This document shows positions 24,290 to 36,034 of a stretch of 64,000 nt of DNA, piece by piece. The stretch lies in NCBI GenBank assembly GCA_014549065.1, contig JACDOX010000221.1:813663-877662 (forward strand). The letters are read 5' to 3'. This stretch comes from Cardinalis cardinalis. Taxonomy: Eukaryota; Chordata; Aves; Passeriformes; Cardinalidae. Position numbers and translations under genes: made by a program. Below the pieces are notes generated by a model. The model made no database searches. It saw only the letters and a program-made list of their open reading frames with translations, and was not told the DNA's origin. Within the stretch, counting starts at the first letter, position 1. Every line of letters begins with the position of its first letter.

Positions 24290-24905
24290 AGGGGAAGAAA
24301 TATTTGAGGTTTGCGGTGGTTGGAATCTACACGCAGAAAATTAATGCTTTGACATGTATTTTGCGCTTAATCTTTTGTGGCAACTTTTTTACATTTGTAA
24401 GAGTTATGGATTTTAAAAGTCACAGCTAAGATTGCTTAATGAGCATTCACCACCCTGGAAGTGGAAGCAAGGCTGATGTGGTTTAGTCAGCTGTTAGCTT
24501 TATTGCCTCTCTTCTGTACTAAAAGTGACAAGTTGAACACATTATAGAGAGCTCAGATGTGTTATGTAGATGAAGCCTGCAGCAATATCTGCCTGCTCTC
24601 TATTATTTATGATGTCTATATAATACAATGGACTGAGATTTAAGCCATTGTGATGCAGTTTGTTTTCCAGGGTTCTAAAGTACAGCACATTTTACAGAGA
24701 ATTGCATCTCTGTTACATATTAATCAAATCCATCTTACATGCAGCTCTTACACTGTAAACTAAAGGGAAAGAAAGATTAAAGCGCTTGGCTTTTCCTCAG
24801 CTGTCAAGGACTGGCAATAAAATAATAATAAGGGCTTCTAAATAATGTGTGTGTGACAGGCCTTTGCTCGGTTGTGCAGTCCTTTATGGAGGTTAACTAC
24901 AAAAT
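24290..24905. other. Strong candidate conserved noncoding block
   Basis: About 600 bp of AT-rich, non-repetitive DNA with no usable open frame. Motifs include GAAAATTAATGCTTTGACAT (24337), TTAATGAGCATTCACC, CTATTATTTATGATGTCTAT and GAGATTTAAGCCATTGTGAT. It is dense in homeobox-type TAAT cores and lacks CpG and mobile elements. This is the texture of long vertebrate enhancers near developmental regulators. The claim is an inference from composition. Confidence 0.4.
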
Positions 24906-25524
24906 AAGTTCCAGTGAGTGATTGAGAACAGGCGAGTGTGTAATACTGTAATGCCAAGACCTGCATAATTCTTTGCAAAGTTCATTTGCAGAAATTCTCC
25001 CAACCTGACAAGCCAAAGTTGCTGCGGGTCCAGGGGCTTGGCAGGGGTGTGAAGGTAACCAGGGCTGCCCNGCTCCAAACCCTCACTGCCTTCTGAACTG
25101 TTTCAGCTGCAGCCCATTAAAGCAGAAAGCTGCACTCCAGCAACACCAGTCAGCCTTCCTGGTTCCTTAAAATATTATTATGAGGGAAGTCATGAGAAAG
25201 TTATTTTATTATAAAATATATAAAACTCTGTAGAGGTCTGTGGTTTTGGATTTTTCTTTTCCATCATTAGCTAGAGTTTTGAAGATCAAGAAGGCAGCAT
25301 GGACTGTGGAATTTATTGGAGGAGGGGTTTTGCTTTCCTTCCTTGGCTTTCGCTGCCAGGGAGCCTTTCCAAAGTTTCTGCGTCTGCTCTGCCCTATTGC
25401 CCCCTTGCAGGGGGTCTGTCCACTCCCACCAGGTCAATCACACCACGGTGGAGGGACAGGAGGGACCACGGGCACAGGGAAGAAGCAGCTGAGAGGCACA
25501 ACTTCTGCCCTGGGCAGGGCCCAG
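24906..25524. other. Unique noncoding DNA
   Basis: No gene or repeat recognised. A GC-rich part begins near 25300. Confidence 0.5.
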
Positions 25525-25696
25525 CCCTGAGCAGGCTGCCCAGGGAGGGGCTGGAGTCTCCCTCAGCGGGGATACTGCAGAGCCCTGTGCACACAGTGCT
25601 GTGCCCTGTGCTCTGGGATGGCCCTGCCTGAGCAGGGAGGTGCCACCAGGGACCCGCTGGGCCCCTCCAATGGGACCATCCCGGGATTCTGTGACA
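25525..25696 (+). mobile_element. CR1: CR1 LINE fragment, divergent subfamily
   Basis: GCAGGCTGCCCAGGGAGGGG (25530), CTGGAGTCTCCCTCAGCGGG, GTGCTCTGGGATGGCCCTGC and CTGAGCAGGGAGGTG, then a decayed 3' end near GGGATTCTGTGAC (25683), follow the order of an older CR1 subfamily's 3' region. It is more diverged than the other copies. Confidence 0.7.
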
Positions 25697-28600
25697 TTGT
25701 CACAAGTCACAGCAATCAGATCCCAACAAGGCTCAGGATTAAGGATCCTGTGTTTAGTGGGAGTTCTGACTTCCCACACAGCCACAGGTGTCACTGCTGG
25801 CACCAAAGGGTGGTAGTGATCAGACTCAAAGAGCCCCACAGCCCACGGATGATAAATCACCAGATGAAAGCTGAGCTCTTAAGCTCTGCTTTGCTGTAGA
25901 CACGAGGAATAAAGCAGAGGAAGGGAGGAAGGATGTGTGTGAGAGTGTCCNGCAGCACTTTGCATCATACACGGCCAAGCCAACCACTCCTGCCAGTCCC
26001 AGTGATGCCTTCAACCACCCTGCAACCCCAGGGCAGGGAGAGCCCTCCAGCAGCAGCATCCTTCAGAGATGGCCAGAAAATTCAGCCCTAGACTCAGAGC
26101 CAAGTTCTAACAACATTTAAAGCAGGGAGCTCCAGCTGGAGCAAGCATAAAGAAGGGGGCTGCTGAAAAAAAAAAAGTGAATTCAGATCTGGATCTGTGT
26201 GGTGGAGAAAGCAGATGGGTGCTTGGGCGTGGGGCTTGGCTTACCTGTAAACCACGCAGTACATCTGAGGAGTGGTAATTTTAGACTCACTAGCACCAGC
26301 AAAGGTGCTAGCAAAGGAGTTTAGGCAATCAAAGGAAGGCCTTCAGGGCACCATCTGGCTGCTGCAAGGAGCCAGGGAGAATTCCTGTCCCCTTTGCACA
26401 CTCCACAGGGCCACCNCCAGCTCCTGCCACCCCCATCTCACAGCAACAGCATTTGTTTACTGCTGATCTAATCCACAAGGGCAAACTCAGTGTTTGCTCT
26501 CAAAGATCTGTCTTAAAATGCTATTATACACATCCCTTGGGTCAGAGTGGTATTTTAAGTGTATTGCAACGGAGAGATGTTTCCTAGTATTGTCTCTATT
26601 TTCTTCACTGAGCTGGGTCCTCTTTCCTGCAAACCTCCTGAAATGCTGGGTGTTGATTTCCCAGCCTGTTTTGCACTGTGATATTCATGCTGTGACTGCT
26701 GGGGCTCCTCAGCAACACAGGTACAGCTGTTGCCACCACCTGAGCATGTCACAGTGAGGGCATTTGACTTTTGACTTTCCTTTTTTTTAAACATGAAGAA
26801 AATAATTTAAAATCTCAAATCTGACCAAATGGTTGATAACATCCCCATGGTTTGGGCTCATTCCTGTTCATGTCAAGTCCAATTTACCTCTGATGACACT
26901 GCTGCACATAGGAGAAGAAACAAAGAGTAGTGAGGGTGTCCTGCACACCACAAGTTACATGTGTAAAACAGTAAATAATCACGAGTGCCTTGAGTTCTGA
27001 GGGGCTTTGTCTTCCATTAGCCAAACCTTTGCAGGTGAGTGCATCTCTAATCTGCATTCCTGCTAAGAGTGTGCCTCAAGCAACTCTGTGTACAGCTCTC
27101 CAGAGAACTTCTATGACACTGGCACTTTCTGTGAAAGCCTCTGAATCCCTCAGACTCCTGGGGCCATGTGGGACACTGAGCTTCCATGTAAGTACAGAAA
27201 AAGGAAATTTTGCTCCTTGTGTGGTCAAGCTTTTCTTTGGAATCACTTGTGACTCAAGCCCATCAGAAGAAAATGGAGAGCCCAACTTTTTGTACTGCAA
27301 AGGAACTCGTTATTTTAGGGAGTCTTCTCCTCCCCTGAGGGTTCAGCATGGAATTTTGCCATGAAGACGCCAATCTGCCTCTCACTACCCCATGGCTATA
27401 TCTACTAGGCCAGGCACATCCACCAGACACTGAAAGTTTCTCTGAAGCCAGGGGCTGCCAAGAAGAACCATCTTGGCATTTAATTTTTCTCCAGTGAATG
27501 GGGAAAGATGGATTTTGGGAATAGATCAAAACTCCACTGAGGGTGAAAAAATGACCCTGCAGGTCTGGAAGGTTCCCCACCCCTAACATGGAGAGCTCCT
27601 GAAGCTCAGCTCAGTGTCAGAGAGACGCCATCCCAGACCAAATGGGTAACTGNGGGACAGCCATTTCCATTCCTGGGCAGACAACACTTAAAAGGATAAA
27701 CAAGAGCTAGCCACACAGAGGAGCACACTGGTTTCTTTTGCTTTGCTTGACATGGAAAGTGGCCTGCATGCCACCTGACACTCAGGGATCACTTCCCAGG
27801 CTATGGGAAATGAGCTGGGAAAACACAAGCACAAACCTCCTGTGGTTTATATGTCTGCGTCAGGCGAGCCGTGCAGAATGCAAAGGCAAATCTTTCAATC
27901 CTCCCCTCTCCCCAGGCCTGAAAGGCCAGCACAGTGCTCCATTCAGAAGGGGATTTACCGCAGGGTTTGGAAAGCACCGAGTGCTAGACAGGAATCTTGC
28001 CCTGACNGAACCTACTTATAAGCCCTGCCATTAACGGCCGTGCTGTGGAGAGCTGGTGGCACAGTGTGCTCAGCACAGAGCTGTAAGTCACAGCACAGGC
28101 TTGCTGAATGAGCTGGGGACCAGCTGCATCCCTTTACTCCCTCAATAACACACTGATACGGGCACATTTATTTTCCTGTTGAAGCAGCTCACAGAATAAA
28201 CGCGGGTCCCATCCAAGGGGAGATTACTGGGGGAACAGATGTATGCTGCACTGCAAACAGTAAACTTATGGAGCCCTAATCCGATACAATACAATTTAGT
28301 TTCATACAAATCCCTCAAAGAAAGCACCACAAACTGCTCTGCAGCAGCAGGGAGAGGAGCCTTGCTTGTGGCCATGGCAGTGCAAGCCCTGTGCTCCCCA
28401 AGGCTGGCCCATCTCTCTGAGATGTTTGCACAGCCTGTGCTCAGCTCATCCATCTGGAACCCAACAGGCTCCCCCCATGGGATGCCCCGAGCCTCCACTC
28501 CTGCTGGTAAAGTGCCTGGAGCTCCTGGGGCGAGCACGCTGTGCAGCCATTAACAGCACCACCGGTCCATCTCCTGCACACATCTGGGTCAGCAGCTCCC

Positions 28601-29029
28601 ACACAGGGCAGACCAAGCAGGGAGGCAAGGGTCAGTCTGGAAAACCCTGAAACTTAATAGCAATAAGGAACAAATTCATGCAGGCTCATAATGACAAGGC
28701 AAAAATAGGAAATTGGAACTAGCNGGGCAAGGTGTAATAATGCAGCATTTAGCACGGGCAGCAGAGAACAGCAAATCAGTATTTTTTAAGGCGTGACCTG
28801 AGGCAAGGAAGTGGCTCAGGGGAGAGGAGGGAGAGCTGTTCCAGTTAAATGGGCACAAGAGAAAGATCAATCCCCAACCACGGAAAGCTCCAAGGGGAGG
28901 GAGGGAGGAAGAGGGGCTGAGAGGAGCAGGGAGGGTGTGAGATGACACAGACAAGCACATTGGAGAGATGGGATGAGTAAATCTGTAAGGAGCATGGAAA
29001 CTCACGAAGATATTTTTTTCAATTGAACA
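25697..29029. other. Unique noncoding DNA, no gene seen
   Basis: No supported gene and no mobile element recognised. Short poly-A runs lie near 26166 and 26781. The 28140-28330 part (TACGGGCACATTTATTTTCC, CCGATACAATACAATTTAGT) has the texture of conserved noncoding DNA. Open frames up to 131 codons (28142-28537 minus) have no domain. Confidence 0.5.
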
Positions 29030-29320
29030 TGAACAGCAAGAAGCAAGCAAGTTTTATTGGAAATGTAAAGGCTTCCTGTTTTATATCCTTGGCTTTAAAT
29101 CTTCATTGGGAATCAGCACATGGCATTGGAAACAAAACCCACCCGTCGCCAAAGGCAGCTCGCTGCAATCGCTGTCTTGCTGGATCTTGCTTTAAATAGT
29201 CAATAGCCCAGTGCTATGTCTTNTGCTGATTATTCAAGAGCCATTATGATATCAGTGAATGTCTCTGATTGCATTTAATTCAAGTAGGCAATATATTTTG
29301 AATTCAACTTGCTCTAGCAG
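29030..29320. other. AT-rich candidate conserved noncoding block
   Basis: Includes GGCTTTAAATCTTCATTGGG (29091), CTTTAAATAGTCAATAGCCC and TATTCAAGAGCCATTATGAT. Non-repetitive, and about 400 bp upstream of the CpG island. Conservation is inferred. Confidence 0.35.
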
Positions 29321-29401
29321 TCCTCCGCTCTCCCTCCCCCGAAGTCTAACAGATCATTTAAAAGTGAGCAGGTCACATCCTGAGCTGTAGGTACTAACCA
29401 T

Positions 29402-29660
29402 GTCATTTCTTCCTCTCCTAGGGGCTTTAAATCCTGCAACTGCTGCCCTGCCAGCGGGAGAGGTGACCTCACATTTGTCCTGCTCATCGCTGGCTAATAA
29501 CCATTAGGGACAATGGCGCGGCTCCCACCTGCTGCCCAGGAGGAGCGCAGATCGCTCCCAGCGGGATGCCAGCGCTGACAATCTCCTCTCCTTTTCATTA
29601 CAGGCTTTTGTCACTCTCTCACCCCCAGAAACTACTCAGGAGGGCTCTCGGGGAATTAAA
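29402..29660 (+). other. Segment with splice-acceptor-like signals upstream of the CpG island
   Basis: TTTCTTCCTCTCCTAG ends at 29421, followed 41 bp later by AGGTGACC (donor-like GT at 29463). A second strong pyrimidine-tract acceptor, CTCCTCTCCTTTTCATTACA then G, ends at 29603, and a third candidate AG is at 29628. Such matches also occur by chance, and no conserved peptide lies between them. Confidence 0.2.
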
Positions 29661-29689
29661 CTGCAGTGACAAAGTGGGTCCTACCCCCT

Positions 29690-30480
29690 CGCAAGTCAGC
29701 AAACACTGCCGAGGGCTGAGGCCGCGCCGATGAACCGGCACCGGGATCGCCCTTCCCCGTGAGGGGACGCGGGCCGGGCCCGGCGGGGGGACACCGGCCT
29801 TGGTGTGACAGGCTCAGCTGTCCCAACACGGGCTCGGGTCATTCGTTCTCCGAGAAGACCCGGCCCCAGCGGCACTAAGGGGCTCTGCACCCCCGCAGCC
29901 CCTGGTGCCGGTGGAGCCTCACCTGGGCCCTGCTCAGGGGCGGCCCCGCCATGGTCGGGGCGGGCGGACGGGGAGCCTCGGTCACCCCCGGCCCCGAACA
30001 CCAACCCCACACCTCCAGCCCTCCGTGGGGCTGGCCTGGCCGCGGCAGAACGGGGACTCTGCCCCCAACAACAGCCGCAGGACGCTGGGCCGCGGGGCCT
30101 CTGGGCTCCAGGCGCCGCTGCACACCCTCCATCCTCAGCCCCTTTGCCAAGCACCTCGCCCCGCCCGCGGCAGCGCGGCCAGCTCCCGCCGCCATCCCGC
30201 AGCATCCCTGCCCCTCTCCAGCGCCTCCGCACATGGCAGGCCCAGGGAAGGGAAACGAGTCCTGCGGCTCCATTTGCGGTGCAATATGGGCTGGTGGACA
30301 TAAAATCAAGCGTTCGGCTGGCCTGGCAGCCCCTCAGCCGGTATAAATCCGCGGCGGCCGGCGGGGCCGTGCCAGCGCTCCAGCTGCGGCACGAGGTGTA
30401 TCCGTGTGCTCACACCAGCCCTTTGTACGGCTCTGCTCGCACTTCCCTGAAGCAGCAGCAGCCCAGCCTCGCACTGCGGT
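29690..30480. promoter_or_regulatory. CpG island, candidate promoter
   Basis: About 800 bp with dense CG dinucleotides (for example GGCCGCGCCGATGAACCGGC at 29720, and CGGGCCGGGCCCGGCGGGG near 29769), in a window that is otherwise poor in CpG. A further GC-rich stretch follows at 30590-30660. Islands of this kind in vertebrates usually mark promoters of genes or long noncoding RNAs, or Polycomb-type regulatory sites. Open frames on both strands (up to 225 codons, 29805-30482) reflect the scarcity of stop codons in GC-rich DNA; none has a domain I recognise. A plus-strand TATA motif lies inside. Confidence 0.7.
30342..30348 (+). promoter_or_regulatory. TATA-like box inside the CpG island
   Basis: TATAAAT in the context AGCCGGTATAAATCCGCGGC. 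If functional, transcription would start near 30370-30376 on the plus strand, in GC-rich sequence. The match is good for a TATA box and stands out in this CG-rich setting, but use cannot be told from sequence. Confidence 0.35.
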
Positions 30481-30689
30481 GAAGTATTAACTCATACCCA
30501 ACACAGTTTGTCTCCGAGGACCCTCTTGGCCCCTTCGTCATCCTGTGCTGACATTTTAATCGCGCTTTTGTGGGAGCCGGCTGGCAGTTTGTCATCAGGA
30601 ATGGCGCGGCGAGGGGCCAGCGCGGGCTGCTGGCTGCGCGGCTGCCGAGGGGAGCAGCCCATTCTGACAGACTGAGCAATAATCTGAAC

Positions 30690-31060
30690 TTACTGCGCTG
30701 AGCCTGTGGGACACCAGCCGGGCCGCTTTATCTTCTTCATTAAAGTGCGCTCAAAAAAAAAATCCATTTTCCTTTAAAGTCTCAGGAACAGATGGAGTAA
30801 AATTAATTGCGCCATTAAGTCCCGATAGACAATACCNGAGTGGTTTTCTTTCAACAGTGCATGTGTGTTACAAAGTGCTCTTCGTAAAAGGCAATTACTG
30901 CAACATTTGCCATAAAATAAAGGTTGCTTTAATGGGCAATAAACACAGGCTTCAAATTTGGTATGAAATGGGTCTCCAAAGGGCGCTGTTATAGGCAGCT
31001 CAAAGGCACAACTGACTTTAGTATTTCTGCGCTGGCTCCAGCTCAGCTAGTTCGGAGAAC
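30690..31060. other. AT-rich candidate conserved noncoding block downstream of the CpG island
   Basis: Includes TTAATTGCGCCATTAAGTCC (30803), AAAGGCAATTACTGCAACAT and ATAAAGGTTGCTTTAATGGG. Dense homeodomain-type TAAT cores, non-repetitive. Conservation is inferred. Confidence 0.35.
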
Positions 31061-31879
31061 AATGATTTCCACCCTTGGATATTTTCTGATGGAATTATGC
31101 ATGCCATGGCAGCTCAGGCCAGGCCCTCGGAGCCACCTTTAGCTGGCTGGGCAGTGGTGGCCGGGCACTGCTGGCTGCCATCTGCCTGCTGGGACGGGGA
31201 CCAGGAGGAGCAGGAGAGGGCCCAGGCCAGGGCTGCTGCTTCTGCCGAGCAGAGAATAATAAAACCCCATTTCCTGACAGCAGATCCTTGCCAGTCTCAA
31301 TTACCACTGGGTTTGTTTGATGCAAAGCCTGACATATTTATTTATATTTCTTTTTAACATAAAACACCCCGGAAAATGGATACCACATCCTTGCAAACAG
31401 AAGGAGGAGACTATAAAAATGTGTGTGGGCAGTGTTCAGAAAACAAGGAACAATGGCATTTTCCATGTTTTTTGCTCTCTGGGCACTAAAACCCAAACCC
31501 AGTCCTTACCCCACAACTTGCCATCAAACAGTTTATGACGGCACTACTGAACACAGCCTCTGAAAAGACTTGTTTGAGGTCCTGAACAGAAACAACCCAG
31601 CAAATCTCCATCATTTGCGCCAAATGGTACATTGTATTTGTCAACCTACAGCCAGAGTCACCCTGGGAGTAAAACACTTCATACGTAGGCAGCTTTCTGT
31701 CCCACAGAAGCGCTGCTGACAGTATCAAGACAGATGTCTCACACACCCCACACGCTCTTCCTGCAGTAACCTGTTAAAAATCCCCTCTTCTGCCTGGAAC
31801 CCATGTGGCTGTGCCGGGTGCAGCCACATCCCCACACACTTCTGGGTAGGAAAACAGTTTCTATCTGATTCTTGCTCAG
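31061..31879. other. Unique noncoding DNA
   Basis: No gene seen. It is moderately GC-rich at 31100-31250. Short open frames on both strands lack domains. Confidence 0.5.
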
Positions 31880-32125
31880 ATTTATTTGAAGAGGAGGGGA
31901 AATCATTTCAATTCATTGTATTTTCACATTCCAGTAATTACAAAGCGAGCATGACATACAAATGATCCATTAATTGAAATATGGGCTCTGTGAGCTCCAA
32001 TATTTATAGTGTAAATCCATATTTAATTAAATAAAGCCAATAATGCTCATTTCAAAGGGAACATTGAAGCTTTTTATTTAACCATGTGGTTGATGCAGTG
32101 TGTGCTCATTTCTCAACACCTTTCA
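31880..32125. other. Strong candidate conserved noncoding block
   Basis: CATTCCAGTAATTACAAAGC (31929), GATCCATTAATTGAAATATG and CCATATTTAATTAAATAAAG (32018). It carries TEAD-like (ACATTCCAG) and many homeobox-like cores, with no CpG-rich or repeat sequence. Confidence 0.4.
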
Positions 32126-32279
32126 GTAAATCACGATGGCTGAGAGCGGTGGGGGATGAGGGGGTGTGGGATGGCTCACTGAAGATCCCCTAGGCCCCCA
32201 ACAAGCAAGTCCCTGCTGCTGGAGGTACTTTCCATCACTGTTATTACACACCAGTGCTGCTGCTTGGTAATAGCATCAG

Positions 32280-32445
32280 TCAGCACCTCTGACTGAGCAG
32301 CTTTAATCACCCACTTAATTGCCTTAATCGCCTTTTACATAACTAAGAAATCACAACACTGCAATTGTCTGACTCTGACACACAGTAACATGAGAGGTGT
32401 GACATTAATGACGTAATTATATTAATTGCCAGGAGCTAATGTTTC
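32280..32445. other. Candidate conserved noncoding block with a CRE-like site
   Basis: CTTTAATCACCCACTTAATT (32302), TTGCCTTAATCGCC, then TGACGTAA (32409-32416), a CREB/ATF-type site, within TTAATGACGTAATTATATTA. Inferred regulatory texture only. Confidence 0.35.
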
Positions 32446-34718
32446 AGGATCTCAGAGTAACAGACGCCAAGCCCCAAAGCCAGGGCTGCTGCTCCCTGAG
32501 CACTCACTGGGTGCAGAGCAAAAGCCAAGAGCAGTGGTGTGGGCAAGGGCAGCCCAGCAAGATGGGCTTCAGCAGCCTGGCCACAGAAAGCCTGGCACCT
32601 CTCACTTTATGCCATATATACACACACATTTCCATTGTTTTCTTTGATGCCTGGTGTTGAAGCCACAGTTCTGAGCTCGCCATGACAATTACACAGTGCA
32701 GAGCTGACAAAGCCCCAGCTCAGCTGGGCAGCTCTGCTCCACAAGGTCTGAGTGCTGCTCCACAGCGAATTGAGAACTTCTTACTTCCTTGGAACAGTTT
32801 GTCATGATTTTCATCAGATTTTACCATGATGACCTTTTCCTTCAGTTGATGGGGATTCAGATGCTACTTTCCTTTATAGGAATTTTACCCCATTTGTCCT
32901 TGCAGCACCATCAACCATCCCTGCTATGGTGTTTGTAAACTTTAAACACCAATCTGTTCCTGTTAGTGGTCAGCTGGCAACATTAACCACTTTTATTCCT
33001 TGTAAAACAAAGAACAGTGTGCTTAGGGTGGCCTTGCTCCAGTGCAAGCAGATACAAGGTGTTTGCATAGGTGCAAGAAACCCACAGTTCTCTGCACTGA
33101 CAGGCACTAAGATTGTGGTTTGATTGCACAATAAACCAAATTTGAGGGGGGCAGTTGCCTGGGGAAAAGCCCTGCAGCCTTCAAACTTGAAGTGCTGGTT
33201 GTGCATCAACTCACACTGCCAAAGCAAAGTTTAAAAGAAGTTGATAGGTGAGTTTGCCCCAGCAAACGTTTTCCTGGAGGGAAGTATCATCTGTCATCTC
33301 ACAGCTAATGTAACACCAGCAGAGAGCAGAAAAGCCAACATAAACTTCTATCATATTTTTGGCTGAACAGACAGAAATGTAACCACAGAGCTACACCTGA
33401 CTCGGATCAAATGAACATTGCTGGGATGTTCTAGGAATGCACCACCAGTATTATGCATCCTGCAGCTACAGCCTTGACAAGCCTCTCTATCTCCAGCACA
33501 CCCTAACACTGAGGTGTGAAGGCAGAGAGCATGTNGACAACACAAAAAGGGTTGTCTTTAGCCATCCACTGGATCGTCAGTGGCCTTAGCCTCAAATACA
33601 TGACTCCAGTNTGTATAGGATCCATGCTGGATTTAATCCTGTGCCTTCATTTAGCCCTCCAGTGCATATATCTACAGTGGATTTTCAAAGCATGCAGTGC
33701 AAAGCTCACTCTGTCCTCTGGCAGAGCTCCCTACCCTCACTGAAACCCTGAGTAAGCCCAAAGTGATGATTGCACCTAAAGCTTCTCTTGAGGAGCCCTG
33801 TACAAACTCATTCCACGGTGTGCATCTCCACAGAGCTGCAGGGGGCTATGGGCACTGGCTCTCCCTACCAGAGACTCAGAGGTCTAAACTAATGATGAGA
33901 AAAGCCCTGTAAGATGAGCATGTGGTACCCGTGGTGGCACTGTCACTGTCCCCTCCAGGGTAAAAATCCCCTTTGCCATGTCCTGAAGCCCACCCAAGCA
34001 TGAATCCAAACCCACTGTGTGTTTTGTTGGCAAAGTGACTTTTGATGATAAATAAATTCTCAGAGTGCAACAAAACCTACAGGAAAAACCCCAAAAGGAC
34101 ATGGAATTTCCTGGCCCAGGGACCAATGGGCAGGAATTGAACTGTACACAACAAGATGGAATAGGAAGGCTGGTGGGTGTGCTCTCAGATCCTCATTACC
34201 TGTCCCTCATGAGAGTCAGCCAAGGAGTGGAAATATTCTCCTCTGAGGTTTTGGCACAGGCTCTAATCATGCATTTCATGGAAGAAACCCCACTGCTCCT
34301 TCCAACCCCATCCTGGCCAACATCAGCACAGGAGATGAGCGGCTGCCTCCAGAAGTGGCACACAGCAGCGAAAGGAGGTTTTATTGCTTCTTAAGCTCTA
34401 TTTACAACTACTGCACCATCTCAAGAGCTAGAGAGCAGTCCTCAGTATGAGCTGCATGAAGTAAACAAGATGCTAAGAGCTTTCATGCCTTTTTAGTGCT
34501 AATGACAATTAATAATAAATGGATACTGCAATATCCTATCCAGTGAAAGGCTTCACGGGCATGCAACTTCCTGCACCCCGTGCTTATGGACACTGACTGT
34601 GGGAAAAGTGAGGCAAGGTAAAAAGTTAAGGACATTAAAGAACAATGACTGGGAGCAGAATAACAGGACCAAGGTGCCCTAGGATACCTGACATTAGGGC
34701 TGAGGTTTTCAGCAAAAT
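32446..34718. other. Unique noncoding DNA, no gene seen
   Basis: No supported gene or repeat recognised. The open frames are short and lack domains. Confidence 0.55.
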
Positions 34719-34896
34719 CACAGCATCCCAGACTGTTTGGGTTGGAAGGGACCTTAAAACCCATCCAGTCCCACCGCCTGCCATGTGAAGGGACACCTTC
34801 CACTCTCCCAGTGGAACAGGGATTCCTATTGCTGCCAGCCCCATCCAGCCATGGACNCTTCCAGGGATGGGGCAGCCACAGCTTCTCTGGGCAGCC
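34719..34896 (-). mobile_element. CR1: CR1 LINE fragment
   Basis: Left edge TCACAGCATCCCAGACTGTT, then GGGTTGGAAGGGACCTTAAA, then TGTGAAGGGACACCTTCCAC and CAGGGATGGGGCAGCCACAG, ending near GGGCAGCC. The middle (34800-34860) is diverged from the other copies. Truncated at its 5' end. Confidence 0.88.
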
Positions 34897-35811
34897 CAAA
34901 CAGGCCAGCCTTCCACTGGTGGCTGTGGCCAGGTTGGTTTCTCTCTCTGCAGAGCAGCAGTTGTTGCTGCCCTGTCTCCAGAGCCTCACACACCCTCCTG
35001 AGGAGCACTTTGAGATGGTGAAGGAGGTACACAGGAGAAAGAGAGCCCTACAGAAGCCCTCAGGCCCTGCAGAATTCATGCTTAGATTTCANAGCTTGTT
35101 AACGAAGTAAAAAAGGACATGATCAAATGCCCACAAAAATAAACCCCAAATACATCTGCAGAACTCCCCCATTTCCNGAAGGGTCTTCACCTTTGCAGTT
35201 CTGCATTGCTGAATTCATAAATGTCTAACTCTTTATCCCTAGGAAGCTAATTATTATGAAAGGTCAAAATAAATAGCCACACTTGTACATAAAGCTGTTG
35301 TTAATATAGAGAAGTAGACAGCTCCAATTTGCAGGCTATTTTGTTGTTATAATTACAGAGCTCCCTTCGCCAGTGAGTTTGTAACCATTTGGTTTAATTA
35401 TGAGCTGAGGGGAAGAGGAGGGGGAGGAAGGACAGCCGTGTCCCTCCAGAACAGCATTTGCCCAGGTATCATGATGGAGTACGTTGAGGATAAGCAAAGT
35501 CAGCTCCTGTGGGATTCCCTAAACACTTCCCTAAAGACAACAACGCTGGAGCCAGGCAAGCAGCTAGCAAAGGGTTAAGCTGCAGCCCATTAGAAATGTC
35601 CTTTAGTGCTGGGTCTGTTTTTCCTTACAGAACATTAGGCTCAGTGGGGCAGGCAGAAACCCCCGTGGTGCCCCCATTAAAAAAGATCAAGTCGCACATG
35701 TTGATATCACAGCTTCACCCATACTGTAATTTGTCTGACAGCAGCCAAGGCTGCTGGGCCTGGCCAGGGAGAACCAGGCTGCCTTTTAAAGAGAGAGACC
35801 CAAATCCCTTT

Positions 35812-35826
35812 AAAAAAAAAAAAAAA
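35812..35826. repeat. Poly-A run (15)
   Basis: Fifteen A preceded by CCCTTT. No retrotransposon body was recognised next to it. Confidence 0.9.
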
Positions 35827-35990
35827 TTGTGGCCAGACAAACTGCTTAACAACATAAAGATGCAATAAACGTTCCTGCCACTCCTCTCCTCCCACTGGAA
35901 GTGGGATAAAGCCCAGCACAGTACAAAATAATCCCAGTAAAGGCACTGCCAGAGCACTAACAAAATGCTCTGGTGCAGTCAAAGCATCGT

Positions 35991-36034
35991 CCTCTTTTTT
36001 TTTCCCGCCCCTTTCTTTCTTTTTTTTTTTTCCT
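35991..36034. repeat. Polypyrimidine tract
   Basis: About 44 bp of T and C on the plus strand, broken only by a single G (CCCGCCCC at about 36004). Low complexity. Confidence 0.9.

Noticed and set aside
29696..30482. 201-225-codon frames on opposite strands in the CpG island
   Set aside because: Long frames on both strands are expected in DNA this rich in G and C. The translations are Pro/Ala/Gly/Arg-rich with no domain.
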